A stretch of DNA of 5,796 nucleotides from JBHPHA01 sp042569905 (GTDB lineage Bacteria > Patescibacteriota > Minisyncoccia > Moranbacterales > UBA9337), in NCBI GenBank assembly GCA_042569905.1, contig JBHPHA010000039.1, forward strand, positions 1 to 5,796, given 5' to 3'. A program made the translations under genes and the position numbers. The notes under the pieces are model-generated. The model worked only from the letters and a program-made list of their open reading frames with translations, had not been told where the DNA came from and ran no database searches. Of the stretch, positions 4,461-5,796 are shown one piece after another; the stretch's first letter is position 1, and the number at the start of each line of letters is the position of its first letter.

Positions 4461-4496
4461 AAATTAAACCCCAACTTTTGCAGTGGGGTTTAATTT
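4461..4496 (-). terminator. Strong hairpin between tig and clpP
   Basis: AAATTAAACCCCA (4461-4473) and TGGGGTTTAATTT (4484-4496) are perfect 13-bp arms around ten bases. On the minus strand the stem is followed by TTATAT, giving a terminator-like U-rich tail. It starts 7 bases after the tig stop codon and ends 10 bases before the clpP ATG, so it can act as the tig terminator and also as a structure in any tig-clpP readthrough RNA. Confidence 0.85.
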
Positions 4497-4503
4497 CTTT
4501 TTA

Positions 4504-5793
4504 TTAAAGCTTTTCCAACATTTCAAATACTTTCGCATTTTGAAGCATCCCCTTAGTGTAGTTATATAGTCTTGCCATATCGATGTTCTTTTTTGCATCC
4601 TTAACATCTTTGTACATTTGCATTGTCTTGTTCATTTCATCTTCTACATCTTTTGCATCAACATTAATTTCTTCAGTTTTCACAATCTCTTCTAAGGCAA
4701 GTGCTGATTTGATTCGCTTCTCTGCTTGAGGAGCCCAATCTTTCATTAGATCCTCTTTAGTTTTCTTTATTTGCTCTAGATATTGATCCATTTGCATTCC
4801 CATACCTTGGATTTGAGATTCAAACTCTTGAGACATCTTACTAATTTCTTCATCAAGTAACATTTGAGGAATTTCAACTTCAGTCAATTTAACAATCTCT
4901 TCAACAATATCAGAACGTTTCTTTTCATTTAGTTTTTGATTCTTCTCTTCTGTCATTCCCTTAATGATTACGTCCTTAAGAGCTTTAAGATTTTCAAATT
5001 TTCCTAAAGATTTTGCTAATTCATCATCGATCTTTGGAACCTTTCTTTCTTGAACAGCGTTAACCTTTACTTTAAATGTAGTAGGTTTTCCTGCAAGATG
5101 CTTTGCGTGATATTCCTTTGGAAAAGTAAGTTCAAATTCCTTTTCGTCTCCAGCCTTAGTACCAAGTAGTTGCTCCTCAAATCCAGGAATAAAAGATCCA
5201 CTACCCAAAACTAGGTTGTGATTTTTGCTTGAACCATTTTCAATTGGAACATTGTCTTGTGAAGCGTCGAAATCAATTTCAATACTATCACCATCCTTAG
5301 CTACTCTATCAACTTTAACCAACTCAGCCCTGCTTTGTGCAATTTTTTCAAGCTCAGCATCAACATCTTTCTCGTCAACCTCAACTGTTTCTGTACTATT
5401 TTCCTTGTTAACTTTTTTCACTGCAGCTCTCCAAGGACTCAATGTAATTTCTGGCATCACAGTTGTTTCCACTTTATATTCCAAAGGATTTCCCTCTGCA
5501 ATTTTCAAGATTTCAACTTTTGGTTGTCCAATAGCATCAATTTTTTCTTTTGCTAAAATCTCTGGATAAGTTTTGTGAATTGCTTTTTGAGCAGCATCGT
5601 TCAATATGAAATCCTTACCAACTTTTTGCTCAATCATATCCTTAGGTGCCTTTCCTGGTCTAAAACCTTCAATCTTAACTTCCTTACCAATTTCCTCTAA
5701 AGACTGATCAATAAAACTGCTCCAATCCTTCCAGTCTATACTTACAACTAATTCAATTTCTGATTTTTCCAAATTATTCTTTTTTACATTCAT
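4504..5793 (-). CDS. tig: Trigger factor, ribosome-associated chaperone and peptidyl-prolyl isomerase
   Basis: Binds the ribosome tunnel exit near protein L23 and shields nascent chains. 429 residues, normal for the family. Domains: N-terminal ribosome-binding domain (about 1-115) with the signature GFRPGKAP, where G43-K48 sit as in E. coli; an FKBP-type isomerase domain (about 155-250) with DGDSIEIDF, LGSGSFIPGFEEQLLG and FPKEYHAKHLAGK; and an alpha-helical C-terminal chaperone domain (about 255-429) rich in Met, Lys and Glu. The start ATG lies three bases from the window edge, so its promoter and Shine-Dalgarno cannot be seen. The position of GFRPGK supports this start. The gene precedes clpP, separated by a strong hairpin. 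Confidence 0.97.
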   Translation of the reverse strand: MNVKKNNLEKSEIELVVSIDWKDWSSFIDQSLEEIGKEVKIEGFRPGKAPKDMIEQKVGKDFILNDAAQKAIHKTYPEILAKEKIDAIGQPKVEILKIAEGNPLEYKVETTVMPEITLSPWRAAVKKVNKENSTETVEVDEKDVDAELEKIAQSRAELVKVDRVAKDGDSIEIDFDASQDNVPIENGSSKNHNLVLGSGSFIPGFEEQLLGTKAGDEKEFELTFPKEYHAKHLAGKPTTFKVKVNAVQERKVPKIDDELAKSLGKFENLKALKDVIIKGMTEEKNQKLNEKKRSDIVEEIVKLTEVEIPQMLLDEEISKMSQEFESQIQGMGMQMDQYLEQIKKTKEDLMKDWAPQAEKRIKSALALEEIVKTEEINVDAKDVEDEMNKTMQMYKDVKDAKKNIDMARLYNYTKGMLQNAKVFEMLEKL

Positions 5794-5796
5794 AGC

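Noticed and set aside
4451..4474. Extension of ClpP by eight residues to a TTG start at 4474
   Set aside because: The TTG and following codons lie in the right-hand, 3' side of the strong tig-clpP hairpin (minus strand), with no ribosome binding site. The open frame is a by-product of the stem and its A/T-rich tail, and the ATG at 4450 gives the normal ClpP length.
5225..5569. Plus-strand open frames of 73 and 114 codons opposite tig
   Set aside because: Ser/Phe/Leu-rich shadow translations of the lysine- and glutamate-rich trigger factor gene.
1..5796. tRNA, rRNA, CRISPR array, transposase or toxin-antitoxin pair
   Set aside because: No cloverleaf, rRNA-like stretch, spaced direct repeats or transposase motif was seen. 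The two-gene operon has neither the sizes nor the motifs of a recognisable toxin-antitoxin family.

Overview
The window reads as an AT-rich bacterial chromosome segment. It has two housekeeping blocks, gpmI on the plus strand and tig-clpP on the minus strand, separated by three poorly characterised minus-strand genes. Compact gaps, A/T-rich third codon positions, several genes without Shine-Dalgarno sequences and an orphan delta-60 repeat protein would fit an uncultivated, small-genome lineage such as the Patescibacteria/CPR. That placement is a low-confidence inference. TGA is used as a stop by the delta-60 gene, so there is no sign of TGA recoding.

Layout, left to right. Positions 1-305 are non-coding and framed by a perfect 49-bp inverted repeat (1-49 and 237-285). 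A good promoter (222-250) uses the right arm for its -10 and leads into gpmI (306-1883, phosphoglycerate mutase). The left arm carries a mirror-image minus-strand promoter firing out of the window. gpmI converges on a minus-strand operon of two unknown genes (3116 to 1945) across a shared hairpin terminator (1906-1935). The second of these, a small protein with a CGCC motif, shows signs of a one-base frameshift near its start. Upstream lies a short protein with two delta-60 repeats (3696-3256). Then come clpP (4450-3857) and tig (5793-4504), separated by a strong hairpin.

How it works together: tig (nascent-chain chaperone) and clpP (protease core) are a common protein quality-control neighbourhood, but no clpX follows clpP here; the delta-60 gene and the unknown operon follow instead. 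Each of these two accessory units has its own promoter, with a -35 (TTGAC) that starts directly in the U-tract of the preceding gene's terminator. The two junctions are almost identical in sequence. gpmI acts in lower glycolysis and is functionally unrelated to the rest.

The most notable signals are the inverted repeat carrying twin divergent promoters/leaders (a possible invertible or duplicated control region, or an assembly/amplification artefact), the likely frameshift in the small CGCC protein, the repeated terminator-promoter junction, and a terminator-like hairpin ending 10 nt before a clpP start that has no ribosome binding site.
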